Below, piece after piece: positions 1-6,378 of a DNA stretch of 7,504 nucleotides. Origin of the DNA: Planctomycetaceae bacterium TMED10 (GTDB lineage Bacteria; Planctomycetota; Planctomycetia; Pirellulales; UBA7805); the NCBI GenBank assembly GCA_002168195.1, contig NHBP01000030.1:7398-14901 (forward strand), read 5' to 3'. Each line of letters starts with the position of its first letter. The first letter of the stretch is position 1. The translations under genes were made by a program, and so were the position numbers. The notes below the pieces were generated by a model that worked only from the letters and a program-made list of their open reading frames with translations, made no database searches and was not told the DNA's origin.

Positions 1-120
1 GGCGGGTACCGTTTTTCGCGTGACGTTTTGTTCGCGTTTGGCTACTCAAGAAGGGGTATCGGCCGAGACCCGCGACAATCATACTCTCGTACCAACGCGT
101 CACCCGACCATTGGATAGAC

Positions 121-1488
121 ATGCAGGAAATTTTATTCCATTACAAAAAGATCCACCCCATGAACTGGGTGTATCTCTCGTCGCTACTGACGATCTGCGT
201 GTACTTCAAATTCAGTCGGTTCTGGAGCGTACGTAATCTGGACCTGGTGGGCCTACTTCTCTTTGCTCCCGGACTGGTTCTAGTTGCCTACGGCAAGTCT
301 TCGCCCATTCCCTCCGATGCACAAATAGCCATCGGTCAGTTCGGATATATTTGGCTCTTTGCGATTGGTGGATTATTTCTGATTCGAATGTTGATGGATT
401 CGCTCATGGTCCGGCGTCCGCTTCTGGAGCCAAACCTTTCGGTGGGAGGAATGACTTTCCTTGGCGTTGCGCTATTGGTTTTTCTAATGGCAAATATTGC
501 CAACAGCGATCCAAAAGAATTAGAGCCGCTGCCGACGGAGATTGCGGCAATCGCCGATGCGGTCGAAGAAAATACGCCTCAAATAGATTCCCAACAGGCT
601 GAAGATGCCACGCCAAAGTCAGGTCTTCAACGGTACGGTCCTCGTAATCCAATCTTGGCAATTCTTCCAGAAATATCGACTCAGACGTTTTTCCCCGGTG
701 ATGCTAGTTCATCCGATGATGCAGACCGCGGAATGTACGACCCACGCAGGATTGCAGCGGCAAAGTCGATCGCAATTTTGTCGCACCTTGCTGTCATTAT
801 TGGCATGGTGCTTATCGGCTATCGTCATTTTGACAATATTAAAACCGGCATTGGAGCAGCAGTCCTCTACCTCTTACTCCCGTACACTGCTGAAATGACT
901 GGCCGCGTTGCCCATGTATTGCCGGCTGCACTCTTGGTTTGGGCAGTCGTCACATACCGCCGCCCCATATTTTCGGGGTTCTTTATAGGACTGGCAATCG
1001 GTGTTATTTACTATCCGCTCTTCTTACTTCCGCTCTGGATCAGTTTTTACTGGAAGCGAGGCGTTCTGCGATTTTGTGGCGGTGCAACCCTTGCCCTGTT
1101 GCTTTCAATTGGAATCTTAGCCATCTATTCTTCGAACGACGCTTTCCTGGCAGATGTCCAGCAGATGCTGGGAATTGCTCCACCCAAGCTGACCAATCTT
1201 GAAGGTTTTTGGCAACATATCGATGCGGTCTATCGACTGCCGGTGATTGCCACGTTCGTTGCTTTAGGCGGAAGCTTTGCCATCTGGCCACCGCAGAAAA
1301 ATCTCGGCACGCTCATGAGTTGTTCCGCAGCGATGATGCTCGGTTGCCAATTTTGGAATGCGCACGGAGGGGGACTCTACATGGCCTGGTATCTGCCACT
1401 GTTGCTGCTTACGATCTTTCGACCGAACCTGGAAGACCGCGTTGCTGCCAGCATTCTCACAACGGGCACCCTGAAGCGAACCGCATAG
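121..1488 (+). CDS. Polytopic membrane protein of unknown function, planctomycete type, possibly GT-C-like
   Basis: This encodes a 455-residue integral membrane protein with about 11-12 hydrophobic segments, at roughly residues 16-30, 41-57, 73-92, 108-126, 211-234, 242-257, 263-279, 283-306, 317-337, 372-389, 398-412 and 419-433. A polar, acidic loop at 127-210 would be the only large soluble part. The second half ('YYPLFLLPLW' near 297-306, 'HGGGLYMAWYLPLLLL' near 415-430) has the look of GT-C or DUF2029-type lipid-linked glycosyltransferases, but I see no N-terminal catalytic Asp/Glu motif, so transferase activity is only a guess. The frame is open from base 1, and a TTG at 28 would add 31 polar residues. 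I chose ATG 121 because the N-terminus 'MQEILFHYKK' leads straight into the first membrane segment; a weak GGA lies just upstream, and ATG 160 is a further alternative. The gene converges on the next one with an 81-bp gap. Coding status is secure; start and function are not. Confidence 0.8.
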   Translation: MQEILFHYKKIHPMNWVYLSSLLTICVYFKFSRFWSVRNLDLVGLLLFAPGLVLVAYGKSSPIPSDAQIAIGQFGYIWLFAIGGLFLIRMLMDSLMVRRPLLEPNLSVGGMTFLGVALLVFLMANIANSDPKELEPLPTEIAAIADAVEENTPQIDSQQAEDATPKSGLQRYGPRNPILAILPEISTQTFFPGDASSSDDADRGMYDPRRIAAAKSIAILSHLAVIIGMVLIGYRHFDNIKTGIGAAVLYLLLPYTAEMTGRVAHVLPAALLVWAVVTYRRPIFSGFFIGLAIGVIYYPLFLLPLWISFYWKRGVLRFCGGATLALLLSIGILAIYSSNDAFLADVQQMLGIAPPKLTNLEGFWQHIDAVYRLPVIATFVALGGSFAIWPPQKNLGTLMSCSAAMMLGCQFWNAHGGGLYMAWYLPLLLLTIFRPNLEDRVAASILTTGTLKRTA

Positions 1489-1516
1489 CCGCCAAACAGA
1501 CCGGCAAATACGGGTC

Positions 1517-1528
1517 CACGCATGCGTG
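1517..1528. repeat. 12-bp perfect palindrome in convergent spacer
   Basis: CACGCATGCGTG is a perfect 12-bp palindrome in the 81-bp gap between two convergent genes (1489-1569). It has no loop and no adjacent T-run on either strand, so it is a poor rho-independent terminator. It could be a protein-binding site or chance. Nothing else is visible in this gap. Confidence 0.3.
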
Positions 1529-1569
1529 ACGCAAAGGATGGCATTCGTTTTGAAATCGGAATATAGAGC

Positions 1570-2820
1570 TTAATCCTCGTCGCGACGAGAATTAATTTTG
1601 GGTTCCGGTGGCTTCTGGCTCTCGTACCAAGTGTTCCATGCCCCCATATCATAATCAAAATCTTTTCCGGTGATCGAACGCAGCGCACCAAGAACCTCTT
1701 TATTACGCATGTTTTGGGCGACAATCTTCGGCCCACCACCACTCACAAAACCCGTCCCTTTGCTGCCGGCAGCTCCACCAAACGATGTGGACACCGCACC
1801 CGGATTCTCCTTGCCGATTTTGAATTTATGCTGCGTCACTAGTGCGCGAATCAAATGACGAACAACCGTCGAGTCACCGACAAAACTCAACCCCCTGCCT
1901 GCTCGATTGACCTTCACATTATCCTTACTGCGCAACGCGTCAACGTAAACCGCGATGGCTCCTGCGGGTTTATATTGCTCAAGAAGCTCCAGACAGAAAT
2001 AAGAAATATCGTCGTTGGCTTCGACGATCGTGCGACTGACGATCGCCTCAAAAGCAGCTGCGGTACCCACATTGGTCAAAGCACGTGCCAGAATCTCCAC
2101 ATTTTCCTGTCGCTTTGCTTTCGCAAAAAAATAAATCAAAGCGGGGGTCGCTCTGGGATCTTTAATATCCAATAAGTGCTCGCGACCGCTGACGCGCTTA
2201 TTACCGGTCAACCATTTGCTATAGCGCTTAATTTTCTCATACCACTCACGCTCGGCCTGTTTCAATTGTTTTTGCTTTTCTCGTAGTTCTTTCTCTTGTG
2301 GCAATACCCAGCGACTACCGTCTCGCACATAACCACGCGACCGCATCTTTTCATCTCGGGTCATCCACTTTCCATCGACAATGCTGTACCCGAGCAAGCT
2401 TCGTGCTGTGGGGTGATCCGGATCGATTTGCAGAACGTGCTGCAAATGTTTTTTTTGCGATTGTTTGAGGCGATTTTTCCCGCACCATTCCGCCAGTTGC
2501 AGGTGCCCTTCGACAGAATCAATGACCTGAACAAGTTTTTTCGTATAGGCGATTTCGACAGGTCGCTGTGGCACCACTTTCAGAACGTTGGTGGCGGCAA
2601 GCGTAATTTCGCCTCCGCTATAAGAACGGATCACAAACGAATCCGCATCGGTCCGATTTGCGTTTACTAATTCGCCGAAAATTTCTCCGCCATTGGCAAG
2701 TTGAAATATCGCGGCATCCGCTCGACGGGCGTGCCCTGCGGAAATAAAAACTACGAACGCGAGAAATCCCAGATATCCAAACGTCGATAGACCGCGCCAA
2801 AGAACGGACCGGAAACCCAT
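1570..2820 (-). CDS. Secreted HEAT-like repeat protein, planctomycete type, function unknown
   Basis: This encodes a 416-residue exported protein. Residues 1-36 form a signal peptide: Arg-containing n-region, hydrophobic core 'YLGFLAFVVFISA', likely cleavage after 'RADA'. Residues 37-85 are a small beta-rich module ('FQLANGGEIFGELVN', then 'GGEITLAATNVLKVV'). Residues 104-150 are TPR-like helices ('LAEWCGKNRLKQSQKKHLQ', 'IDPDHPTARSLLGY') followed by 'DGKWMT'. Residues 174-202 are a charged, probably coiled-coil stretch. Residues 216-330 are helical pairs resembling HEAT/armadillo repeats. Residues 346-363 are Gly-rich, and the C-terminus carries 'FDYDMGAWNTWY' (388-399). This architecture suggests a periplasmic scaffold; no catalytic motif is seen. 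I chose the ATG at 2820 because AGGAGG lies 4-5 bases upstream and the signal peptide then starts cleanly. An in-frame ATG at 2889, preceded by AAGGGG, would add 23 polar residues before the signal and is less likely. Confidence 0.85.
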   Translation of the reverse strand: MGFRSVLWRGLSTFGYLGFLAFVVFISAGHARRADAAIFQLANGGEIFGELVNANRTDADSFVIRSYSGGEITLAATNVLKVVPQRPVEIAYTKKLVQVIDSVEGHLQLAEWCGKNRLKQSQKKHLQHVLQIDPDHPTARSLLGYSIVDGKWMTRDEKMRSRGYVRDGSRWVLPQEKELREKQKQLKQAEREWYEKIKRYSKWLTGNKRVSGREHLLDIKDPRATPALIYFFAKAKRQENVEILARALTNVGTAAAFEAIVSRTIVEANDDISYFCLELLEQYKPAGAIAVYVDALRSKDNVKVNRAGRGLSFVGDSTVVRHLIRALVTQHKFKIGKENPGAVSTSFGGAAGSKGTGFVSGGGPKIVAQNMRNKEVLGALRSITGKDFDYDMGAWNTWYESQKPPEPKINSRRDED

Positions 2821-2897
2821 CCACTCCTCCTTTTCTCTGCTATCCTTCGGACTGCCCCTTTGATTCTGGGCCCCTTGCGTTTGTCGCATTGTGACCC

Positions 2898-2907
2898 CTT
2901 CGCGAAG
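2898..2907. repeat. 10-bp palindrome in the 5' leader (operator or hairpin candidate)
   Basis: CTTCGCGAAG is a perfect 10-bp palindrome located just after the predicted transcription start of the minus-strand gene, at about +5 to +15. The position suits a repressor operator or a 5'-end mRNA stem, but a single copy of this length can arise by chance. Confidence 0.3.
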
Positions 2908-2918
2908 TATCTACCCCA

Positions 2919-2948
2919 ATTATACTTCTTTTTTCTCTATCGTGGCCA
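2919..2948 (-). promoter_or_regulatory. Sigma-70-like promoter for the secreted HEAT-like protein gene
   Basis: Reading on the minus strand, a perfect TATAAT (complement of 2919-2924) lies 18 bases downstream of TGGCCA (2943-2948), which matches the TTGACA consensus at four of six positions. Transcription would begin near 2911-2913, giving a leader of about 90 bases before the ATG at 2820. The -10 box is the strongest promoter-like sequence in the divergent spacer. The alternative upstream start at 2889 would still lie inside the transcript. Confidence 0.55.
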
Positions 2949-3064
2949 TCTCTCCCGGGAATCCCGCAATATTGTCCTATCGGTAGTGAAAAAACAGAAA
3001 TCAAACCGTGTAAACTTGTAATAATATCAAGCCTGAATCATCTCCACCAAAAAGGAATCGCTCG
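2949..3064. other. moaB-proximal half of the divergent spacer
   Basis: This half should carry the moaB promoter, but no clear -35/-10 pair is visible. AT-rich TAATAATAT near 3019-3027 is a possible -10 region without a good -35. It sits inside an imperfect palindrome at 3015-3031 (CTTG, nine bases, CAAG). AAAGGA at 3051-3056 is the ribosome binding site for the TTG start at 3065, with eight bases between. A TCCCGGGA palindrome lies near 2952-2959. Confidence 0.35.
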
Positions 3065-3574
3065 TTGACAGCATTCGCACCAGACCACTCGCGCAATCTT
3101 TCTGGAACTGGCAAAGTGGCCGTCGTCACTCTGAGTGATACACGAACCGAAAAAAATGATACCGGTGGCGACATCATCGTTGAATTAGCGACCAAAAGCG
3201 GGCATCAGATTGTCAAACGGACACTCCTTAAAGAGGATCCCCAGCAAATTACCAAGGCGGTACAACAACTGGCAATCGATCCGTCTGTAGAGGTCATCCT
3301 CATGACAGGCGGGACAGGAATCAGTCGACGCGACAATACCTACGAAATCATTGCGGGCATGCTGACCCGACAGATGCCCGGATATGGCGAATTGTTCCGG
3401 ACACTGAGTTATCAAGAAATCGGCCCTGCAGCGATGCTCAGTCGTGCTCAGGCCGGACTGCTCGAGCAAACGCTCCTTTTCACCATGCCCGGTTCACCTG
3501 GTGCCGTTCGCCTAGCGATGGAAAAGCTGATTCTTCCGGAATTGGGTCACCTTTTGCAAGAAAGCCAACGGTAA
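3065..3574 (+). CDS. moaB: MoaB/MogA-family molybdenum cofactor biosynthesis protein
   Basis: This 169-residue cytosolic protein belongs to the MoaB/MogA family, which binds molybdopterin and (in MogA-type members) adenylylates it before molybdenum insertion. The family signatures are present in order: 'VAVVTLSDTR' (18-27), 'DTGG' (32-35), 'ILMTGGTGISRRD' (78-90), 'MPGYGELFRTLSYQEIGPAAMLSRA' in outline at 104-128, and 'MPGSPGAVRLA' (141-151). Asp90 in 'SRRD' aligns by eye with the conserved catalytic-site Asp of MogA. The length equals E. coli MoaB (about 170), and 'FRTLSYQEIG' closely resembles its 'FRMLSFEEIG', so I favour MoaB over MogA. TTG is chosen as start because there is no in-frame ATG before residue 80 and AAAGGA is well placed upstream. 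No other moa or moe gene is adjacent, so the gene stands apart from a Moco cluster here. Adenylylation as the actual activity is inferred from the family. Confidence 0.93.
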   Translation: MTAFAPDHSRNLSGTGKVAVVTLSDTRTEKNDTGGDIIVELATKSGHQIVKRTLLKEDPQQITKAVQQLAIDPSVEVILMTGGTGISRRDNTYEIIAGMLTRQMPGYGELFRTLSYQEIGPAAMLSRAQAGLLEQTLLFTMPGSPGAVRLAMEKLILPELGHLLQESQR

Positions 3575-3588
3575 GGCTTGATTCGCCA

Positions 3589-3626
3589 GGCGATGATATT
3601 GCTAGCACGCCATCGCCCGATATTGC
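3589..3626 (+). repeat. Stem-loop and short direct repeat downstream of moaB
   Basis: GGCGATG (3589-3595) and CATCGCC (3611-3617) form a 7-bp perfect inverted repeat with a 15-base loop, 14 bases after the moaB stop. GATATTGC occurs twice (3595-3602 and 3619-3626). There is no T-run directly after the stem (a T6 run occurs only at about 3645-3650), so it may be a weak or factor-dependent terminator or an mRNA-stabilising stem. Confidence 0.35.
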
Positions 3627-3687
3627 CCAATGCGGTTCACGATGTTTTTTCAAATTGACCTAGAAGAGCTCTCTGCACCTCGCTATC

Positions 3688-3730
3688 CTCCGCAGTCTCA
3701 GTAACCTACTGAAACGACCGTGCTGCGGAG
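3688..3730 (+). promoter_or_regulatory. Nested hairpin enclosing the ribosome binding site of the EEP gene
   Basis: CTCCGCAG (3688-3695) is perfectly complementary to CTGCGGAG (3723-3730), giving an 8-bp outer stem. Inside it TCAGTA (3698-3703) pairs perfectly with TACTGA (3707-3712) around the loop ACC. The 3' arm of the outer stem contains CGGAG (3726-3730), the only Shine-Dalgarno-like sequence for the TTG start at 3739. In RNA this fold would hide the ribosome binding site, so translational control is a reasonable inference. No known riboswitch or RNA-thermometer family is recognised. Confidence 0.45.
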
Positions 3731-3738
3731 TTGCAACA

Positions 3739-4740
3739 TTGCAAAAACTGTCCTCGTGGATTTTGGTGTCGTTAATCGCCCTTCTCGGCGGTTACCTTCT
3801 ACGTGACCGTCTAGGTCCGTTCGATGGAAACATCGACTCGAATTCCCAGCAGAAATCTCCACAGTCGCTTGCCATTGGTGGTGATCATCAGGCCGTTCGA
3901 TCGAAAGCGTTTACGCCGCCAGAGACACTGCGTATCGCATCGTTTCATATCACCGCGTTTAATGCAAACAAATCTTCGAACCAAAAAATTATCGATATCC
4001 TGGCGCGCGTCATTCGCAACTTTGATGTCGTGGCGATACAAGGAATCCAATCTCATGATCAGACGTTTGTGCCTCATTTTCTATCTTTGATTAATAACGA
4101 TGGCGCTCAATTCGAATACGAATTAGGGCCCCAAGTCGGGAGAAATACAAACCAGCAGCAATTTGCTTTTTTCTTCGACAAACAAACCGTCGAAATTGAT
4201 CGGCAGGCAACCTACACGGTTGCCGATCCCCATGACCGAATCCTCTATGAACCCCTGGTGGCTTTATTTCGTGCAAGGACTTTGAATTCAGAAACTGCAT
4301 TCACATTCAAATTGGTCAATGTGCATCTTGATCCTATAAACACGTCAGAAGAACTCAGCACACTTCACGACGTCTACAGTGTTGTGGTTGCAGACGTCGA
4401 CCAAGAAGACGATGTTCTACTGCTTGGAAATTTTTCGACGGACACAAACGGCCTTTTCGATTGGGGCGATTCCTTCGGTATCCAGCCAACGCACCAGCAC
4501 ACCACGGCCGGTTCGGGAACCACCTCCTACACCGACAATCTATGTTTGCAAAAGCGTGCGACCCAGGAGTTCAATGGCAAATCCGGGTTGGTCGATATCG
4601 TACGCGTCTTCAATCTCACGACAGGAGAGGCAGCAATTATTTCGGACCATTTCCCGGTCTGGGCTGAATTCAGTGCAAGTGAGGGGGGGCGTCCAAACCG
4701 CTTTGCAACACGGAAAGCGGGCTCACGCCCGACGAAGTGA
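3739..4740 (+). CDS. Membrane-anchored endonuclease/exonuclease/phosphatase-family protein with degenerate active site
   Basis: This 333-residue protein has an N-terminal signal anchor (about 5-21, 'SSWILVSLIALLGGYLL'), a polar linker, and an EEP (DNase I-like) domain from about 64 to 312. Recognisable elements are 'LRIASFHI' (64-71), 'FDVVAIQGIQS' (95-105), 'LVNVHLDP' (192-199), 'VLLLGNFSTD' (226-235), 'YTDN' (264-267) and 'ISDHFPVWAEF' (301-311). Active family members normally read F-N, Q-E and G-D-x-N at the first, second and fourth of these. Here those residues are His70, Gly102, Asn231 and Ser233, while His196, Asp266, Asp303 and His304 are kept. Metal binding and hydrolysis are therefore doubtful, and a binding or structural role is inferred. 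The protein has no internal methionine, so its start cannot be ATG; TTG 3739 has CGGAG eight bases upstream (GTG 3766 is a poorer choice inside the anchor). A G7 run at 4683-4689 precedes a 19-residue polar tail. Confidence 0.85.
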   Translation: MQKLSSWILVSLIALLGGYLLRDRLGPFDGNIDSNSQQKSPQSLAIGGDHQAVRSKAFTPPETLRIASFHITAFNANKSSNQKIIDILARVIRNFDVVAIQGIQSHDQTFVPHFLSLINNDGAQFEYELGPQVGRNTNQQQFAFFFDKQTVEIDRQATYTVADPHDRILYEPLVALFRARTLNSETAFTFKLVNVHLDPINTSEELSTLHDVYSVVVADVDQEDDVLLLGNFSTDTNGLFDWGDSFGIQPTHQHTTAGSGTTSYTDNLCLQKRATQEFNGKSGLVDIVRVFNLTTGEAAIISDHFPVWAEFSASEGGRPNRFATRKAGSRPTK

Positions 4741-5045
4741 AGATCCTACGCTTCGGGACGACAATCGCCGATGAGGTTCGTACCCACGTGAAGCCGGCAA
4801 TCGACGCACATGGCTCACTGGGGTAAAATTGGGTCTTTGTGCATTCTCCCTTGCCCGAGGCATCGAATGGCGACCGACCTCAAAGTCTTGACCGCGTTTC
4901 ACGCTTTCGCCTGCCGCGGGAGGCATGGTGATTTGGTAGAGGAAGCTGAGAAAACCCACCGTTGCTTTGAATCCGGGCGCTTCGAATCGAGGCTTGGGCA
5001 CAAGCACCGATTTGCGGTGATAGTCGCGAAGGGGGCGTTTTCGAT
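4741..5045. other. 305-bp spacer with no supported gene
   Basis: No recognisable gene, tRNA or riboswitch is visible. An imperfect palindrome lies at 4909-4924 (GCCT-G-CCGCGG-G-AGGC). The spacer is open on the minus strand (131 codons, 5118 to 4723) and on the plus strand from ATG 4810 to a TGA at 5047-5049, which overlaps the next start as ATGA. Neither frame has a good ribosome binding site or a recognisable product. The promoter and leader of the PLP enzyme gene should lie here. The G-rich AAGGGGG at about 5029-5035 is the likely ribosome binding site for ATG 5046. Confidence 0.5.
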
Positions 5046-6239
5046 ATGAGTCAATCAAAAAAAATATCTCCCGCCCAAGATGCCGCACAACTCGCCGCAG
5101 CAACGGCCCTGGCCCCACCTATCTATCCAGCAACCGTTTACGCTTGCGGATCGCCGCAACAAGCTGCTGACCTGCTTGCCGGAAAAACCGAGGGTTTTAT
5201 TTATAGTCGCGACGGCCACCCAAACTCCGACATGCTTGCGGAACAGTGCAAAGCTTGGCATTCAGCAGAACAGGCAGCCATTACCGGCTCGGGAATGGCT
5301 GCACTGGCATTGGCCCTGATCTCGCAACTGAAGCAAGGTGACCACGTCTTGCTCAGCCACCAATTGTACGGACGAACACTCGGTTTGTTTACGACCGAGG
5401 CGGATCGATGGGGCATTGAATCAACGGAGGTGGACACCTGCAATTTGGATGCCGTGCAGCAAGCAGTCCGCAATACGACCAAACTGATTATCGCCGAAAC
5501 GATCGCGAATCCTCTTCTGCATGTCGCCGATATCGAAGGCCTGGCTGAGATTGCCCATGCAAGTCATGCACGGTTGTTGATCGACAATACTTTTGCATCC
5601 CCGGTCGTCTGTCGACCCTTGGAGAGCGGTGCTGATCTCGTTGTCGAAAGCATGACTAAAATCATGAATGGACACAGCGATGTTATCTTGGGCTGCCTTT
5701 GCGGAAAAAATGCTGCCTGGGATCGTGTATCCCTCTCGGCAACCACTTGGGGCCTGTTTGCCAGTCCACATAGCTGCTGGTTATCCATGCGAGGGATGGC
5801 GACCATGGATCTCCGTGTCCGCCAAGCTTCCTCATCAGCGCAGGAAATTGCGGAGCGGTTGGTTGGGCATCCGGCGGTCAGCGAATTACATTATCCGGGT
5901 TTACCGGACGATCCGCATCAACCATTGGCACAAAAACAATTTTCAACAATCCAGGGTGAAAGTTGTTATGGAAATATGATCACGCTATGCCTGGCAGGTG
6001 ATCATTCGTGTGTCGAAAAATTTATTTCCACACTTTCTCCTGAAATTCCTTTTTGTCCATCGCTTGGCGATTTAAAAACGACCTTGAGCCATCCAGAGTC
6101 AACAAGTCATCGAGAACTTTCAGCGAATCAGCGGAAGCAACTTGGAATCCACCCGGGAACGATTCGCTTATCGGTCGGAATCGAAGCGGCAAGCGACATT
6201 TTTTCCCACCTCGAACGTGGTCTCGAGGCAATTGCTTGA
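5046..6239 (+). CDS. PLP-dependent Cys/Met metabolism (trans-sulfuration) enzyme
   Basis: This 397-residue cytosolic enzyme belongs to the cystathionine gamma-synthase/gamma-lyase, methionine gamma-lyase and O-acetylhomoserine sulfhydrylase family (fold type I PLP). Visible hallmarks are 'LAPPIYPATVY' (22-32), 'YSRDGHPN' (53-60, usually YSRxGNPT), the PLP-phosphate segment 'SGMAA' (82-86), 'LYGRT' (107-111), 'ETIANP' (151-156), 'LLIDNTFASP' (177-186, with Asp180 for the pyridine nitrogen), 'ESMTKIMNGHSD' (201-212, with Schiff-base Lys205), 'SLGDLKTTLSHP' (339-350) and 'IRLSVGIE' (373-380, with substrate-carboxylate Arg374). Length is typical. The reaction cannot be fixed from sequence: the methionine gamma-lyase Cys in the LYGxT loop is Arg here, and the usual Tyr after the lysine is Ile. 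There are 11 Cys residues, which seems many. The ATG is preceded by AAGGGGG about ten bases upstream. A weak terminator-like hairpin follows the gene. Confidence 0.92.
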   Translation: MSQSKKISPAQDAAQLAAATALAPPIYPATVYACGSPQQAADLLAGKTEGFIYSRDGHPNSDMLAEQCKAWHSAEQAAITGSGMAALALALISQLKQGDHVLLSHQLYGRTLGLFTTEADRWGIESTEVDTCNLDAVQQAVRNTTKLIIAETIANPLLHVADIEGLAEIAHASHARLLIDNTFASPVVCRPLESGADLVVESMTKIMNGHSDVILGCLCGKNAAWDRVSLSATTWGLFASPHSCWLSMRGMATMDLRVRQASSSAQEIAERLVGHPAVSELHYPGLPDDPHQPLAQKQFSTIQGESCYGNMITLCLAGDHSCVEKFISTLSPEIPFCPSLGDLKTTLSHPESTSHRELSANQRKQLGIHPGTIRLSVGIEAASDIFSHLERGLEAIA

Positions 6240-6294
6240 AGGCCGCCACTGAAAGTCGAAAAAGCGAAGCGGCAATCGCTCTAGACGGGTACGG

Positions 6295-6324
6295 TGAGTC
6301 CGATATGATAAGGGCTCAGGTTTT
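6295..6324 (+). terminator. Weak rho-independent terminator candidate after the PLP enzyme gene
   Basis: TGAGTCC (6295-6301) pairs with GGGCTCA (6312-6318) as a 7-bp stem with one G-U pair and a 10-base loop, followed by GGTTTT (6319-6324). The T-run is short, so termination may be partial. GGTTTT can also pair with AAAACC (6342-6347) in the leader of infA. Confidence 0.35.
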
Positions 6325-6378
6325 CCCAAATCCCCAATATTAAAACCCCACCCACACACTATCCTTAGGAGCCTCATT

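Noticed and set aside
1517..1528. Palindrome between convergent genes as a bidirectional terminator.
   Set aside because: It has no loop and no flanking T-run on either strand, so it does not fit a rho-independent terminator.
4683..4689. G7 run near the 3' end of the EEP gene as a possible frameshift site.
   Set aside because: It lies after the last conserved motif (SDH at 302-304), so a shift would affect only the short tail, and nothing indicates that the frame is broken.
4770..4800. A 'GTGAAGCCGGCAA' stretch upstream of a sulfur-metabolism gene, reminiscent of a SAM-I riboswitch core.
   Set aside because: The remaining SAM-I elements (the 5' P1/P2 conserved segments and the downstream AAGG-type segment) are not visible, and the distance to the gene is long. 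Similarity is limited to a short motif.
4810..5049. 79-codon plus-strand frame overlapping the PLP gene start as ATGA.
   Set aside because: It has no ribosome binding site and an atypical composition rich in Cys, His and Arg; the overlap alone does not establish coupling. It is kept only as a question in the spacer finding.
4723..5118. 131-codon minus-strand open frame.
   Set aside because: It overlaps the ends of two well-supported plus-strand genes, has no ribosome binding site and no recognisable domain.
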